DNA of 64,000 nucleotides from Micromonospora sp. RHAY321 (GCF_023896955.1 NZ_JAMHIW010000007.1:235069-299068); one strand, 5' to 3'; numbered from the stretch's first letter, positions 55,701 to 63,922 are shown. Made by a program: numbers and translations. Notes: generated from the sequence alone by a model not told the origin.

Positions 55701-56455
55701 CGGCCAGCCAGGTCGGGGTGGGTGGCGTCGACGCCGGTGTCGAGCACCGCCACCTTCACGCCGTTGCCGTCGCGGCCGGCCGCCCAGGCCGTCGGAGCGC
55801 CGATCTGCGGCACGCTGTGCTCCAGCGCCGGACGGACCTTCCCGTCCAGCCAGATCCGGGCGACGCCGGCGCCGAGCCGGGCGGGCGACCCGGCGGCGGT
55901 ACGCGCCTGCGGCGCGCCACGCAGCGTCGTCCAGAAGCCACCGAGGTCGCCCTTGCCGACCCGCATCGCCGCGCCGTTGATGCTCTCCAGCGGACGGGCG
56001 TCGGTGGCGCCGGCGAGCGGCCGGACACGGCCGGCGGCCGGCTCCTGGTAGCGGACGATCAGCGGCAGCGTGCTCTGCGCGGCGTCGCCGTACCCGTCGG
56101 CGGCCAGTTCCTGCACGTCGAACAGGTTGGGGTCGAGCACGCCGGAGGAGAGGTACGGCACGACGTCGCTGGGCAGCACCCGCAGGCCGCCGTCGACCTC
56201 GAGGGTGTGGAAGGTGATCCGGTCGCGGCCGGGGCCGGGGCGGACGGTGGCGGCGACCCGGCCGGGCGCGGCCTGGGCGAGGTCGACCTGGTCGCCGGTG
56301 ATCAGGGTGAGGTGAACGGGCGCGGTGCCGGGTGCGGGCGTGGCCGGGTTCGGGCCAGTGGGCCGGGCCGGTGGGTCGGCGGACGCCGGTGCGGCGAGTC
56401 CGACGACCAACGCGCCGACCGCGCCGGCGGTGAGCCAGCGTGGGGGCCTGTGCAT
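52727..56455 (-). CDS. Giant secreted S8 subtilisin-like protease
   Basis: 1242-residue exported serine protease. ATG 56455 has AGAGGAG 8 nt upstream; the open frame extends further but without a signal peptide. A signal peptide (1-26, ending PASA-D) and a propeptide of about 200 residues precede the catalytic domain: Asp in VAVLDTGVD (about 240), His in GHGTHVAA (about 275), Ser in SGTSMATPHV (about 448). The remaining 780 residues hold Ig-like and beta-sandwich modules, including a PA-like region (TPAELARVRGAAALL) and a C-terminal Ig fold ending in AYGLR. It degrades extracellular protein. Opposite strand to its presumed TrmB/LuxR-type regulator. Confidence 0.95.
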   Translation of the reverse strand: MHRPPRWLTAGAVGALVVGLAAPASADPPARPTGPNPATPAPGTAPVHLTLITGDQVDLAQAAPGRVAATVRPGPGRDRITFHTLEVDGGLRVLPSDVVPYLSSGVLDPNLFDVQELAADGYGDAAQSTLPLIVRYQEPAAGRVRPLAGATDARPLESINGAAMRVGKGDLGGFWTTLRGAPQARTAAGSPARLGAGVARIWLDGKVRPALEHSVPQIGAPTAWAAGRDGNGVKVAVLDTGVDATHPDLAGRIAEAQDFSGSGSARDGHGHGTHVAATIAGSGAASDGLRKGVAPGAQLLVGKVLDDGGSGYDSSIIAGMEWAAHSGAKVVSMSLGGSATDGTDPMSQAVNDLTAETGALFVIAAGNEGAPRTVGTPGAAAAALTVGAVDRNDNLAEFSSRGPRLGDNGLKPEITAPGVGIIAARAAGTTMGTPVGDAYTTASGTSMATPHVAGAAAILAQEHPDWVAGKLKDALVSTTKANPELTVFEQGGGRVDVARALGQRVYGSATADFGRLSTGGAAAERTVTYTNTTATPQTLRLALELRNLDSGAAETDAVTGAGGEVTVPAGGSVAVPLRADPAKLDRGVHSGWLVATGADGVAVRTAVALTLSGPLHTVTMKVLDMKGQPGLSPVLTLFGEQPESDFLGWSAGETQVQVEEGPYLLQALVEHGAPLDEQITLVTDPELVVDRDMTVMVDPRKGTPVRIETPKPTEQRATISFYEHRIFGNGRQVDHGVMTFSTIQQVNVTPTRQVRRGEFEFSSRWQLVAPMVDAKISGVSGPLDINLLGYSPAPTGRQKLPLVWAGTGTPAELARVRGAAALLTTNPDVSEDEQIAAAAAAGAKTVLIVRPADQSAWTVWTPQGDRLPVPALAVAYDDGQRLIAAARTGRATLDLTLTVDSPYLYDVWQVSKGRVPERILHTVTAKNTAEVTAHYGDVGGSEWATEQRFGWRPWQETSWNDDQRLVRTGTTRQEFVSSGDGWWQHRVLHKIMFSSWGKLTGGLTQQPRRYAADDRDTETWHAPVIRPAVPAAAGAPVPSRTGDTLDLRVAEYVDADGHYAPAGGSEEPDTVQARLSRDGKQIADLSGGWAPVPTTAESARYRLDLTTQRSSEEWRYATRTDTAWQFTSARPTGDVARPLSLLQVDYQVPADLRGEVSGRRPHGLGLTLRQPAGVPAPTGTSLTVEVSFDGGKTWRSTPVRGSGARFTAEVPAGHGTVSLRVHARDRAGNTVDQTVLDAYGLR

Positions 56456-56674
56456 GGGTTGGGCTCCTCTACTCCAGGGGACCGGTCTCAGGGAGATCGA
56501 CCGATCGGAGTCTGCGACGGAGCGCCTCGGGTGGTCACTAGCTGCGGCACGCCGCACCGGCGACATGTCGCCAGGTGGACATCGGGCGGCGGGTGCGGGG
56601 CCGCCGGATGTCCGGCGGGTTTCCGCCGGACAAACCGGGCTTCTTCGGTCCTGTCAGGGGGTGCCGGGCGGCCG

Positions 56675-57559
56675 TCAGCGACGAGAGCCGCGCCAGCCGT
56701 GCACCGGGAGCCCGAACTTGGCGACCAGCCGGTCGGTGAACGGGCGGGCCCGCAACCGGACGATGCGCACCGGCAGGGCGCCCCGACGGACCGTGACCCG
56801 GGCACCGGGCGGCAGGTCGTAGACCCGCCGGCCGTCGCAGCAGAGCACGGCCAGGGTGGTGAACGGGTCGACCGTGATCACGAACGTGGACGTCGGGGCG
56901 GTGACCAGCGGGCGGCTGAACAACGCGTGCGCGCTGATCGGCACCAGCAGCAGGGCCTCCACCTCCGGCCAGACCACGGGCCCGCCGCCGGAGAACGCGT
57001 ACGCCGTGGAGCCGGTGGGGGTGGCGCAGACCACGCCGTCGCAGCCGTAGCGGGACAGCGGCCGGCCGTCCACGTCGACGAGGAGTTCGAGCATCTGCGC
57101 CCGCTCGCCCTTCTCGACGCTGATCTCGTTGAGCGCCCAGGACTCGATGGTGGGGCCACCGTCGAACTCGGCCGTGACGTCCAGGGTGAGCCGCTCGTCC
57201 ACCGTGTAGTTGCGCCCGACCACGTCGCGGACGGCGGTGTCGAGGTCGTCGATCTCGGCTTCGGCCAGGAAGCCCACCTTGCCGAGGTTGATGCCGAGCA
57301 GCGGCGCCTTCGCCGGCCGGGCCAGCTCGGCCGCGCGCAGGAAGGTGCCGTCCCCGCCGAGCGCGAAGACGATCTCGGCGCCCTCGGCGGCCTCCGGGCC
57401 GACCACCGGCACGACGCCGGGCAGGTCGAGGTCGTCGGCCTCCTCGGCGACCACCCGGACCTCGAAACCCGCGGCGATCAGATCGGCGGCGACCGCCCGG
57501 GCGTGCTCGGTGCTGCGCCGACGGCCGGTGTGGGTCACCAGCAGCGCCGTGCGGCTCAT
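56675..57559 (-). CDS. nadK: NAD kinase
   Basis: 294-residue NAD kinase that makes NADP from NAD and ATP (or polyphosphate). The GGDGT motif is at residues 68-72 (FALGGDGTFLRAAE); NLGKVGFLAE, NEISVEKG and TPTGSTAYAFSGGGP are the other family signatures. ATG 57559; the ribosome-binding site is not clear. It follows tlyA by 103 nt, the standard actinobacterial order tlyA-nadK-recN, here separated from recN by the protease region. Confidence 0.96.
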   Translation of the reverse strand: MSRTALLVTHTGRRRSTEHARAVAADLIAAGFEVRVVAEEADDLDLPGVVPVVGPEAAEGAEIVFALGGDGTFLRAAELARPAKAPLLGINLGKVGFLAEAEIDDLDTAVRDVVGRNYTVDERLTLDVTAEFDGGPTIESWALNEISVEKGERAQMLELLVDVDGRPLSRYGCDGVVCATPTGSTAYAFSGGGPVVWPEVEALLLVPISAHALFSRPLVTAPTSTFVITVDPFTTLAVLCCDGRRVYDLPPGARVTVRRGALPVRIVRLRARPFTDRLVAKFGLPVHGWRGSRR

Positions 57560-57662
57560 CGGACCGACCGCCCGTCGACGACCGGACGACGCTGCGCCGT
57601 CCCCGCCGCGCCGGTGCGGCCGCGTGTCCCGCGCGCCGTGCCGAAACGCTCGCTGCACGCGT

Positions 57663-58523
57663 TCACCCTGCGACCTCCTCCGCCGCCCCGGCCGGCACGT
57701 CGCCGGCCGTTGTCGGGCCGTCCGGCCCGGCCTCCACCACGGCCCGCACCCGCTCCGGGTCGGCCGCTGGTGCGCCCCGGCGCAACCATACGAAGAACTC
57801 CACGTTGCCGCTCGGCCCGGGCAGCGGGCTGGCCGCCACGTCGGCCAGGCCGAGGCCGAGCTGCGCCGCCGCGGCGGCCACGTCGAGCACCGCCTCGGCG
57901 CGCAGCGCCGGGTCGCGGACCACACCGCCGGCCCCGACGCGTTCCTTGCCCACCTCGAACTGCGGCTTCACCATCAACGCCAGATCGCCGTCGTCACGGG
58001 TGCAGCCGGCCAGCGCCGGCAGCACCAGCCGCAGCGAGATGAACGACAGGTCGGCCACCGTGAGGTCGACCGGGCCGCCGATCGCCTCAGGATCGAGCGT
58101 ACGGACATTGGTGCGTTCCAGGACCCGGACCCGCTCGTCGGTGCGCAGCGGCCAGGCGAGCTGCCCGTAGCCGACATCCACGGCCACCACCTCGGCGGCG
58201 CCGCCGCGCAACAGCACGTCGGTGAAGCCACCGGTCGACGCACCGGCGTCCAGGCAGCGCCGGCCGGTCACGCTCAGCCCACCGCCCGCGAACACGGCCA
58301 GCGCACCGGCGAGCTTGTGCCCGCCCCGGGAGACGTACTCCTCGGTGGGGTCGGCGCCGGTGACCAGCAGCGGATCGGCGGGGTCGACCATCGCGGCGGC
58401 CTTGCGCGCGCGCACCCCGCGCAGCTGGACCCGCCCAGCCTCCACCAGCGCGGCGGCCTGCTCGCGGGAGCGGGCCAGACCGCGGCGGACGAGTTCGGCG
58501 TCCAGCCGGTTGCGACGTGCCAT
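57663..58523 (-). CDS. tlyA: TlyA family rRNA 2'-O-methyltransferase/hemolysin-like
   Basis: 286-residue SAM-dependent methyltransferase with an N-terminal S4 RNA-binding domain (1-60, RRNRLDAELVRRGLARSREQ in part) and a FtsJ-like domain: LDAGASTGGFTDVLL is the SAM motif, VDVGYGQLAW, and VKPQFEVGKERV with the catalytic Lys. TlyA methylates 16S/23S rRNA and sets sensitivity to capreomycin-type antibiotics in mycobacteria. ATG 58523. It is preceded by a small conserved gene and followed by nadK, as in M. tuberculosis Rv1694-Rv1695. Confidence 0.95.
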   Translation of the reverse strand: MARRNRLDAELVRRGLARSREQAAALVEAGRVQLRGVRARKAAAMVDPADPLLVTGADPTEEYVSRGGHKLAGALAVFAGGGLSVTGRRCLDAGASTGGFTDVLLRGGAAEVVAVDVGYGQLAWPLRTDERVRVLERTNVRTLDPEAIGGPVDLTVADLSFISLRLVLPALAGCTRDDGDLALMVKPQFEVGKERVGAGGVVRDPALRAEAVLDVAAAAAQLGLGLADVAASPLPGPSGNVEFFVWLRRGAPAADPERVRAVVEAGPDGPTTAGDVPAGAAEEVAG

Positions 58524-58564
58524 GGGTGGTTGTTCTCCGGTCTGCTCAGGCCTGGTCGTCCCGC

Positions 58565-58846
58565 TCAGGTCTGGTCGATGGTGGCGAGGGTTTCCCGAAG
58601 CGTCTCGTAGGCCGCCTCGTACTGCGCGATCTGGTCGGCGGGGGCGAGCGTCGCCGCGTTGGCCATCGCCTGCACGGCGGCGTCGACGGCGGGGTGCCGG
58701 GCCTCGTCGTCCCCGACCTCCGGCAGCGGACCCGGGCCGGCACCCACTGGTGGACCCGGGCGGGCGGCGAACGGGCCGGGCCGGATGCCCGGCGGCGGTC
58801 CCGGGCGGGCGCCGGACGGCGGGCCCGGGCGGACGTCGCCGTTCAC
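58565..58846 (-). CDS. Small hypothetical protein, 93 aa
   Basis: 93-residue protein with a Pro/Gly/Arg-rich disordered first half (RPGPPSGARPGPP and similar) and a helical C-terminal half (HPAVDAAVQAMANAATLAPADQIAQYEAAYETLRETL in part). GTG at 58846. It lies 28 nt after the phasin-like gene and 41 nt before tlyA in the same direction, so it is part of the operon. Matches the position of short unannotated genes next to tlyA in relatives (Rv1693-like). No function assigned. Confidence 0.75.
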   Translation of the reverse strand: MNGDVRPGPPSGARPGPPPGIRPGPFAARPGPPVGAGPGPLPEVGDDEARHPAVDAAVQAMANAATLAPADQIAQYEAAYETLRETLATIDQT

Positions 58847-58874
58847 CGGAGGCTCCGCCCGGTCAGCGCGGCGC

Positions 58875-59504
58875 TCACGGGGTGCCGTCCGGATGCTGCT
58901 CGCCGGCCGCCTTCTTGGCCGGCATGTCAGCCGGGGTCGGCGTCTCGTCGGTGGTCCGGCTGAGCGTCGCCGGTGGCTTCTTCATGACGGCCTTCTTGGC
59001 GACGGCCTTCTTGGCGACCGCCTTCTTCGCCACGGCCTTCTTCGCCACGGCCTTCTTCGCGACGGCCTTCCTGGCCACCGGCGCGGAGACCGGGGCGCCC
59101 GCCTCGCCGTCCGACGGCACCAGACCGGCGTCGGGCTGCGCGGCGCGAAGCTGGTCGGGCTCCGGGGCGGGACCGGTGGACGGCCCGCTGGCGGGCTCGG
59201 CGGCCCGCGCCTCGCGCAGCTGCCGTTCCAGGTCGCGAACCCGTCGGGTCAGCTCGGCCACCTCGTCGGCGGTGGCCAGGCCGACCGCGCCGAGAGCCCG
59301 GTCGACCTCGAAGCGGACCAGCTTGGTCAGCGCCTCCCGGTTGGCGGCGCCGGTGGTGAGCAGCTCCTCACCGAGAGCCTGCAGTTGGGCGGCGGTCGCG
59401 CCGCCCGAGCCGACGAGGCGGCGGGCCACGTCCTGGGCCTTCTTCCGGGGCGCCTCCGCCAGGCCCATGGCCAGTTCGAGGTAGGCGCGCCACGCGTCCT
59501 GCAT
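58875..59504 (-). CDS. Phasin-like protein with KAVAK-repeat tail
   Basis: 209-residue protein: an N-terminal helical region (1-75, AYLELAMGLAEAPRKKAQDVARRLV in part), a coiled coil (80-100, VAELTRRVRDLERQLREA), a Pro/Ala linker, and a basic tail of about six KAVAK pentads (150-180) followed by KKPPATL. The layout resembles PhaF-type phasins, which link granules to DNA through Ala/Lys-rich, histone H1-like tails. ATG 59504 has AAGGA 7 nt upstream. Divergent from the SCP2 gene. Whether it binds granules or only DNA is open. Confidence 0.8.
   Translation of the reverse strand: MQDAWRAYLELAMGLAEAPRKKAQDVARRLVGSGGATAAQLQALGEELLTTGAANREALTKLVRFEVDRALGAVGLATADEVAELTRRVRDLERQLREARAAEPASGPSTGPAPEPDQLRAAQPDAGLVPSDGEAGAPVSAPVARKAVAKKAVAKKAVAKKAVAKKAVAKKAVMKKPPATLSRTTDETPTPADMPAKKAAGEQHPDGTP
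58987..59079. repeat. 15-bp tandem repeat encoding KAVAK pentads
   Basis: Six near-identical 15-bp units (GCCTTCTTGGCGACG on the plus strand) inside the phasin-like gene. Units differ mainly at synonymous positions (GCGACG/GCCACG), implying selection for the protein repeat and possible copy-number change. Confidence 0.8.
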
Positions 59505-59615
59505 GCCTGAGTCCTTCCGCGGGGCGGGGTGTGCAGGTGTCACGCTACCGGGCACCCCGGACTGGCCTGTGCGGTACGGTGCCGAGGACGGTGTGGCGAT
59601 CAGCGAGGGGGAGAC

Positions 59616-59954
59616 GTGGCCAGCGTGGACGAGTGCCGGCAGGCATTGCAGGACCTGGCCGCCCGACTGGACCGCAACGCCGAGACGGTACGCGAACGGA
59701 TCGACCTGGACCGGACGCTGGCCTGCCGCATCACGGACCTCGACACCGCGTTCCACGGCCGGATCACCGGCGGTCGCCTGGTCGAGCTGACCGACGGCGA
59801 CGACCCCAAGGCCAAGATCGCGCTGAGCACGTCCAGCGACGACCTGCTCGCCCTGGTGCGTGGCGACCTGGACGTCACCGGCGCGGTGGCCTCCCGCCGC
59901 GTGTCGATCAAGGCCAACCCGTTCGATCTGCTGAAACTGCGCAAGCTGCTCTGA
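59616..59954 (+). CDS. Small SCP2-like sterol-carrier domain protein
   Basis: 112-residue protein consisting of one SCP2-type alpha/beta domain: RIDLDRTLACRITDLDT, AFHGRITGGRLVELTDG, AKIALSTSSDDLLALVRG, and VSIKANPFDLLKLRKLL near the end (SIKANPFD..K type). Such domains bind acyl or isoprenoid lipids. GTG 59616 with GGGGGAGA 3-4 nt upstream. Divergent from the phasin-like gene, 111 nt apart; convergent with the HAD gene. Confidence 0.8.
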   Translation: MASVDECRQALQDLAARLDRNAETVRERIDLDRTLACRITDLDTAFHGRITGGRLVELTDGDDPKAKIALSTSSDDLLALVRGDLDVTGAVASRRVSIKANPFDLLKLRKLL

Positions 59955-59990
59955 CGAGCGTCGGCGCCGCTCGGCCAGCCGAGCGGGAGC

Positions 59991-61016
59991 TCACGCGCCC
60001 GTGGGCAGGCCGAAACTCTCCAACGCGTGGTCCGCGTCCGGGCCGGTCGGGCGGATTTTCGGCAAAGCCGAGGCCGACCAGGCCGCCCCGCAGAGCGCGG
60101 CCAACGCGTCCAGCGGCCGGCCCGAACCGCCCAACTCCAGCGTGCCGTCGCGCTCCGTCACCGTCCAGCCGCCGGCGTCCGCCGGGCCGGGTACCCGCAC
60201 CGCCGCCGCCGGGTCGAAGAGACCCGCCAGGTCCCGCGCGACGTACGTGGGTCGGCGCTTCGGCTCGGCGGCCAGCAGATCGGGTACGCCACTGACTCCG
60301 GTGAGCACGAGCAGGCTGTCCAACCCGGCGCGCCGGGCACCCTCGATGTCGGTGTCCAGCCGGTCGCCGACGACCAGCGTCCGGCCGCCGTCGCTGCGCC
60401 GTGCGGCGGTCTCGAACAGCGCCGACTCCGGCTTGCCGACCACCACGTCCGGATCCCGCTCCAACGCGGTCCGCAACGCAGCCACCAGAGAACCGTTGCC
60501 CGGCAGCGGCCCCCGCCCACTGGGCAGGGTCCGGTCCGTGTTGGTGGCGATCCAGATCGCGCCGGCCCGCACCGCGACCGACGCCTCGGCCAGGTCCGCC
60601 CAGCCGACCTGCGGACCGTAGCCCTGCACCACCGCGGCCGGCTTCTCGTCCGCCCGGGAAACCGGGGTCAGCCCGACCGCGCGCACCTCGGCGCGCAGCG
60701 CCTCGGCACCGACCACGAGCACCGGCGCTCCCGCCGGCAGCCGGTCCCGCAGCAGTTCCGCCGAGGCCGCGGCGGAGGTGAGCACCTCCTCCGGCCGGGC
60801 CGGCACACCCATCCCGGTCAGCAGGTCGGCGACGTCACTCGACCGACGGGACGCGTTGTTGGTGGCGTACGCCACCGCCCGCCCCTCAGCGTGCAGCCGG
60901 GCCACCGCATCGACGGCGCCGGGGATCGGCCGGTCGATCAGGTAGATCACCCCGTCCAGGTCGAAGACCACCAGGGTGTACCCGTCGATCAGCCGATCCC
61001 CCGCGTCCACGCTCAC
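59991..61016 (-). CDS. HAD hydrolase, NagD/phosphoglycolate phosphatase type
   Basis: 341-residue HAD-superfamily phosphatase. Motif I FDLDGVIY (Asp19, Asp21), motif II NNASRRS, Lys in VVGKPESALF, motif III GDRLDTDIEGARRAG. The cap insertion between motifs II and III is of the C2 NagD type. About 60 C-terminal residues (GGWTVTERDGTLEL onward) are an additional small beta domain. GTG 61016 overlaps the stop of the TPR/RGG gene as GTGA. Matches Rv1692 in the conserved neighbourhood. Physiological substrate unknown. Confidence 0.93.
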   Translation of the reverse strand: MSVDAGDRLIDGYTLVVFDLDGVIYLIDRPIPGAVDAVARLHAEGRAVAYATNNASRRSSDVADLLTGMGVPARPEEVLTSAAASAELLRDRLPAGAPVLVVGAEALRAEVRAVGLTPVSRADEKPAAVVQGYGPQVGWADLAEASVAVRAGAIWIATNTDRTLPSGRGPLPGNGSLVAALRTALERDPDVVVGKPESALFETAARRSDGGRTLVVGDRLDTDIEGARRAGLDSLLVLTGVSGVPDLLAAEPKRRPTYVARDLAGLFDPAAAVRVPGPADAGGWTVTERDGTLELGGSGRPLDALAALCGAAWSASALPKIRPTGPDADHALESFGLPTGA

Positions 61017-63922
61017 CGCTGCGTCGACCCCGACTCGTCGCCCCGGGCCGGAGCGGTCTCGTCGGTGTTCACCGCGTCGCCGTCGGCAGCGCGGTCCGTC
61101 TCGGCCTGCCCGCTCTCGTCGGGGTGGCGATCCTCGTCCTCGCCGTCGACGTCCTCGTCGTCGCCGGAGCGGCCGGCAGCGCCGTCCTCCTCGTCGTCGT
61201 CGAAGTCCTCGTCCTCGTCGCGGTCGTCGTCCTCGTCGTCGTCGCGGTCGTCGTCGTCCTCGTCGCGGTCGTCGTCGTCCTCGTCGCGGTCGTCGTCGTC
61301 CTCGTCGTCGTCGTCGTCGTCGAAGTCTTCGTCTTCGTCGTCTTCGTCGTCGTCGCTGTCACCGGTGGTCAGGTCGGTGTCGGGTCGGGCGGGCACGGCG
61401 CCGGGAGCGCCCGGGCCAGCGGCGATCTCCTCGGCCGTCTCGTCCTCGTCGTCGCCCTCGATGACCACGCCGTCGAGCTCCAGCAGCCGCTCGGCGGCGT
61501 CAGTCTCGCCCTCGGTGTCCACGTCGGCGGCCCGGGAGAACCACTCGCGGGCCTCCTCGCGCCGGCCCACCGCGAGCAGCGCGTCGGCGTACGCGTAGCG
61601 CAGCCGGGCCGTCCACGGCACGGTGGCCTCGCTGGTGAGGTCCGGGACCTGGAGCATCGCCACCGCGGCGTCCTTCTGCCCGAGGTCGCCCCGAGCACCG
61701 GCGGCGACGATCAGCAGCTCGATCGCGACGGCCTTGTCCAGCTTCTCCTGGTCGGCGCCGCGGAACAGGTCGATGGCCCGCTCCGCCCGACCCAGGGCAC
61801 GCTCGCAGTCCGCGAGGACAGCCAGGTGACTCTGCAGCCCGGTCATCCGGTGGTACGTGCGCAGCTCGGCGATCGCCGTCTGCCACTCCCCCGCGTGGTA
61901 CGCGGCCAGACCGACCGCCTCGCGGACGGCGGAGATGCGCGACGCTAGCCGCCGGGCGGCCAGCGCGTGCGCCAGCGCCTCGGCCGGGTCCTCGTCGATC
62001 AGCTGACCGGTGGCGACCAGGTGCCGGGCCACCGTCTCGGCGACCGGCTTGTTCAGCGAGAGCAGCTCGGCGCGAACGTCCTTGTCCAGGTCGGTCGCGA
62101 CGATGTCGTCCGGCAACGCGGGGGCCGAGCTGCGCCCGCCCTCGAACGACTCGGAGCCCGCGCCACGGTCGTCGCGGCGGAAGTCCCCCTCGCGACGCGG
62201 CCGGTCGTCGGCCCGGTAACCACCCTCACGGTCGCCACCGCGGAAGCCACCCTCACGGGGCGCACCGCCCTCACGACGGTCACCACCCCGGAAGCCGCCG
62301 CCCTCGCGGCGGTCTCCACCACGGAAGCCGCCCTCACGGGGCGCACCGCCTTCACGACGGTCACCACCCCGGAAGCCACCCTCACGAGGCGCACCGCCTT
62401 CACGGCGGTCCCCGCCACGGAAGCCACCCTCACGGGGCGCACCGCCTTCACGACGGTCACCACCCCGGAAGCCACCCTCACGAGGCGCACCGCCTTCACG
62501 ACGGTCACCACCACGGAAGCCACCCTCACGAGGCGCACCGCCTTCACGACGCTCACCGCCACGGAAACCACCCTCGCGGCGGTCTCCACCACGGAAACCA
62601 CCCTCGCGAGGCGCACCGCCCTCGCGGCGGTCGCCGCCACGGAAACCACCGTCACGGTCCCCGCCCCGGAAGCCGCCGCCTTCACGACGCTCGCCACCAC
62701 GGAAGCCACCCTCACGGGGCGCGCCGCCTTCACGACGATCGCCGCCACGGAAGCCACCCTCACGGGGCGCGCCACCCTCACGACGGTCCCCGCCACGGAA
62801 ACCACCGTCACGGTCCCCGCCCCGGAAGCCGCCGCCCTCGCGACGGTCCCCGCCACGGAAACCACCCTCACGAGGCGCACCGCCTTCACGACGGTCCCCG
62901 CCACGGAAACCACCGTCACGGTCACCGCCCCGGAAGCCACCCTCACGGTCGCCACCACGGAAGCCGCCCTCACGGTCGCCGCCACGGAACCCGCCCTCAC
63001 GACGGTCACCGCCACGGAAGCCACCCTCACGGGGAGCGCCGGAGCGCGAACCATCGCGGTCGCCGCCACGGAACCCGCCCTCACGACGGTCGCCGCCACG
63101 GAAGCCACCGTCACGGTCACCGCCACGGAAGCCACCGCCCTCGCGCGGGGCACCGGGCCGGGACCCATCGCGGAAGCCGCCCTCGCGACGCTCGCCGCCA
63201 CGGAAGCCACCCTCGCGGTCGCCACCGCGGTAGCCGCCCTCACGGCGGTCACCGCCACGGAAGCCACCCTCACGGTCACCGCCACGGAAGCCACCCTCAC
63301 GGGACGGGCCGGAACGGGTGCGGTCGCCGCCCTGGTAGCCGCCTTCGCGACGGTCGCCACCGCGGTAACCACCCTCGCGGGGGGCGCTGGACCGCGAACC
63401 ATCGCGGTCGCCGCCACGGAACCCGCCCTCGCGACGGTCGCCACCACGGAAACCACCCTCGCGCGGAGCGCCACCCTCGCGGCGGTCGCCGCCACGGAAG
63501 CCGCCCTCACGCGGGGCGCCGGAGCGCGAACCATCGCGGTCACCGCCACGGAAGCCACCCTCGCGACGGTCACCACCGCGGAAACCACCCTCACGCGGGG
63601 CAGCCGAGCGCGAGCCATCGCGGTCGCCGCCACGGAAACCACCCTCGCGCGGAGCACCGGAACGCGAGCCATCGCGGTCGCCGCCACGGAAACCACCCTC
63701 ACGCGGAGCACCGGAACGCGAACCGTCACGGTCGCCGCCACGGGAGCCACTGTCGCGGCCGCCGGCGTATCCGCCTCGGGCGCCGCCAGCGTTGTCCCGG
63801 TCTCCCCGGTACGGGGGACGATCGCGGTCGTCACGGCGCGGGCCGCGGTCGCGTCCACCCGGGCCGTCAGTGCGGTCTTCGTAACGACGGGGACGGTCTC
63901 CGCCCTGCGGTCCTGAACTCAC
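61013..63922 (-). CDS. RGG-repeat, TPR-like protein with acidic tail
   Basis: 969-residue protein with three parts. Residues 1-600 are almost wholly a low-complexity Arg/Gly region with about 36 [F/Y]RGG units in arrangements such as EGGFRGGDRREGGAPR. Residues about 600-835 form a helical TPR-like core (DIVATDLDKDVRAELLSLN in part, HALAARRLASRIS, RLRYAYADALLAVGRREEA), corresponding to Rv1691. Residues about 850-969 are highly acidic (DDDEDDEDEDFDDDDDD). GTG 63922 is preferred over ATG 63940, because GGAAGG lies 8 nt before it. RGG regions bind RNA and drive condensation in other proteins; that role here is inferred. Downstream coupling with the HAD gene. The name and mechanism are open. Confidence 0.88.
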   Translation of the reverse strand: MSSGPQGGDRPRRYEDRTDGPGGRDRGPRRDDRDRPPYRGDRDNAGGARGGYAGGRDSGSRGGDRDGSRSGAPREGGFRGGDRDGSRSGAPREGGFRGGDRDGSRSAAPREGGFRGGDRREGGFRGGDRDGSRSGAPREGGFRGGDRREGGAPREGGFRGGDRREGGFRGGDRDGSRSSAPREGGYRGGDRREGGYQGGDRTRSGPSREGGFRGGDREGGFRGGDRREGGYRGGDREGGFRGGERREGGFRDGSRPGAPREGGGFRGGDRDGGFRGGDRREGGFRGGDRDGSRSGAPREGGFRGGDRREGGFRGGDREGGFRGGDREGGFRGGDRDGGFRGGDRREGGAPREGGFRGGDRREGGGFRGGDRDGGFRGGDRREGGAPREGGFRGGDRREGGAPREGGFRGGERREGGGFRGGDRDGGFRGGDRREGGAPREGGFRGGDRREGGFRGGERREGGAPREGGFRGGDRREGGAPREGGFRGGDRREGGAPREGGFRGGDRREGGAPREGGFRGGDRREGGAPREGGFRGGDRREGGGFRGGDRREGGAPREGGFRGGDREGGYRADDRPRREGDFRRDDRGAGSESFEGGRSSAPALPDDIVATDLDKDVRAELLSLNKPVAETVARHLVATGQLIDEDPAEALAHALAARRLASRISAVREAVGLAAYHAGEWQTAIAELRTYHRMTGLQSHLAVLADCERALGRAERAIDLFRGADQEKLDKAVAIELLIVAAGARGDLGQKDAAVAMLQVPDLTSEATVPWTARLRYAYADALLAVGRREEAREWFSRAADVDTEGETDAAERLLELDGVVIEGDDEDETAEEIAAGPGAPGAVPARPDTDLTTGDSDDDEDDEDEDFDDDDDDEDDDDRDEDDDDRDEDDDDRDDDEDDDRDEDEDFDDDEEDGAAGRSGDDEDVDGEDEDRHPDESGQAETDRAADGDAVNTDETAPARGDESGSTQR
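61185..61350. repeat. Low-complexity CTCGTC/GTCGTC tract encoding acidic tail
   Basis: About 165 bp of nearly pure GTC/CTC trinucleotides on the plus strand, with tandem 21-bp units (tcgtcgtcctcgtcgcgg type) giving DDDRDED repeats. It is prone to slippage; length may vary between strains. Confidence 0.8.
62210..63790. repeat. Degenerate tandem repeats encoding RGG region
   Basis: A 1.6-kb array of 24- to 48-bp units (CGGAAGCCACCCTCACGG and variants on the plus strand). Units toward the 3' end of the gene are the most uniform (EGGAPREGGFRGGDRR), those near the start are more varied, as expected from unequal expansion. All length changes preserve the reading frame. Confidence 0.85.

Noticed and set aside
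62210..63790. Regular repeats considered as a CRISPR array
   Set aside because: Units are of variable length, in frame and coding; there are no unique spacers or cas genes.
62053..63858. Alternative minus frame of 601 codons in the RGG region
   Set aside because: Val/Ala/Arg frame shadow of the same repeats; the RGG frame has the ribosome-binding site, the TPR core and the stop overlapping the HAD gene.
61967..63916. Plus-strand open frame of 649 codons, Thr/Ala-rich, opposite the RGG region
   Set aside because: Forced by the repeat array; it has no independent ribosome-binding site and is the reverse of GGx/CGx codons.
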